Positions 63,877-64,000 of a DNA stretch of 64,000 nucleotides are shown here, one piece after another. A program made the position numbers and the translations under genes. Positions within the stretch are counted from its first letter, which is position 1. Every line of letters starts with the position of its first letter. Origin of the DNA: Paramecium tetraurelia (taxonomy: Eukaryota > Ciliophora > Oligohymenophorea > Peniculida > Parameciidae). The DNA lies in the NCBI RefSeq assembly GCF_000165425.1, contig NW_001799033.1:500611-564610 (forward strand). Direction: 5' to 3'. The notes under the pieces are model-generated. The model was not told the DNA's origin and did no database searches. It saw nothing but the letters and a program-made list of their open reading frames with translations.

Positions 63877-64000
63877 TCAATATATATCATTAAGTTTAGG
63901 TAATCCATTGATTTTGGGTAACTTCTGGGTGCACTTCTATATATGATCATCAGCTATCTTAATATCAAAATCTCTCAAGCATCCTTTACAAAATCTTTTA
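63877..64000 (-). CDS. 3' end of a C2HC-type zinc-finger protein
   Basis: C-terminal 40 residues: RFCKGCLRDFDIKIADDHIQKC then a short tail ending LPKLNDIY before TGA. CxxC...HxxxC with this spacing is the zf-C2HC type found in several cilium-associated proteins. The rest of the gene lies beyond the window edge. Confidence 0.7.

Overview
This window is ciliate macronuclear-type DNA, most likely from Paramecium or a close relative. Read with the standard code, only short ORFs appear. Read with TAA and TAG as glutamine and TGA as the only stop, long conserved proteins emerge everywhere. The genes are cut by very short GT...AG introns, mostly 20-31 nt with 25 nt common, mainly of the form GTA...TAG. 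Splicing these out restores conserved domains exactly. The DNA is very AT-rich, genes are close together and on both strands, and there is one assembly gap (6856-7073). All reading frames and introns below were worked out by eye; no database search was run.

Layout. 1-775: 3' part of a LAMMER (CLK) kinase (-). 1605-2872: Ser-rich possible RNA-binding protein (+). 2946-4336: putative GATase-like protein (+). 5514-6769: kinase (-). 8412-9099: Rrp36 (+). 9189-10301, 10346-10639, 10869-11546 and 11624-12367: hypothetical, small zinc-finger-like, Pro/Gln repeat and doubtful genes (+). 12432-13558: IQ + MORN protein (-). 14097-14994: three-repeat Myb protein (-). 14995-17066: gene-poor. 17067-18512: two small genes. 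18623-20902: tubulin tyrosine ligase-like enzyme (+). 21022-22856: ubiquitin hydrolase (+). 23069-25090: pseudokinase (-). 25307-26365: YTH m6A reader (+). 26888-29911: dihydropyrimidine dehydrogenase (-). 30469-30549: tRNA-Ser (-). 31222-31912: SR splicing factor (-). 32038-35696: EF-hand/WD40 ciliary protein (+). 35722-42132: uncharacterised genes. 42188-42621: secretory FKBP (+). 43043-44022: TMBIM membrane protein (+). 44103-45144: coiled-coil protein (-). 45231-46762: WD40 protein with an apparent frameshift (+). 46861-50232: P5-type ATPase (+). ~50435-51877: Gln-rich protein (+). 51937-53213: PH + kinase (-). 53314-53470: U1 snRNA (+). 53866-54102: small MGC protein (+). 54174-57520: cyclic nucleotide phosphodiesterase (+). 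57572-58584: membrane protein (+). 58661-60934: zinc-finger/coiled-coil/WD40 protein (+). 61042-61454: Yippee-like (+). 61482-62231: hypothetical (+). 62276-63785: GSK3 kinase (+). 63877-64000: 3' end of a zinc-finger gene (-).

There are no operons; each gene has its own start, and many neighbours are separated by only 30-150 bp. Several genes touch the same processes. Splicing: U1 snRNA, SR factor, LAMMER kinase. Cilia and cortex: WD40/EF-hand, TTLL and MORN proteins. Signalling: four active-type kinases, one pseudokinase and a phosphodiesterase. No clear multi-gene novel system is visible. The most unusual items are the U1 gene, a telomere-like repeat read as protein inside a pseudokinase, a prion-like Gln-rich protein built largely from reassigned stop codons, a tiny putatively acylated protein, and a single-base frame break in a WD40 gene.
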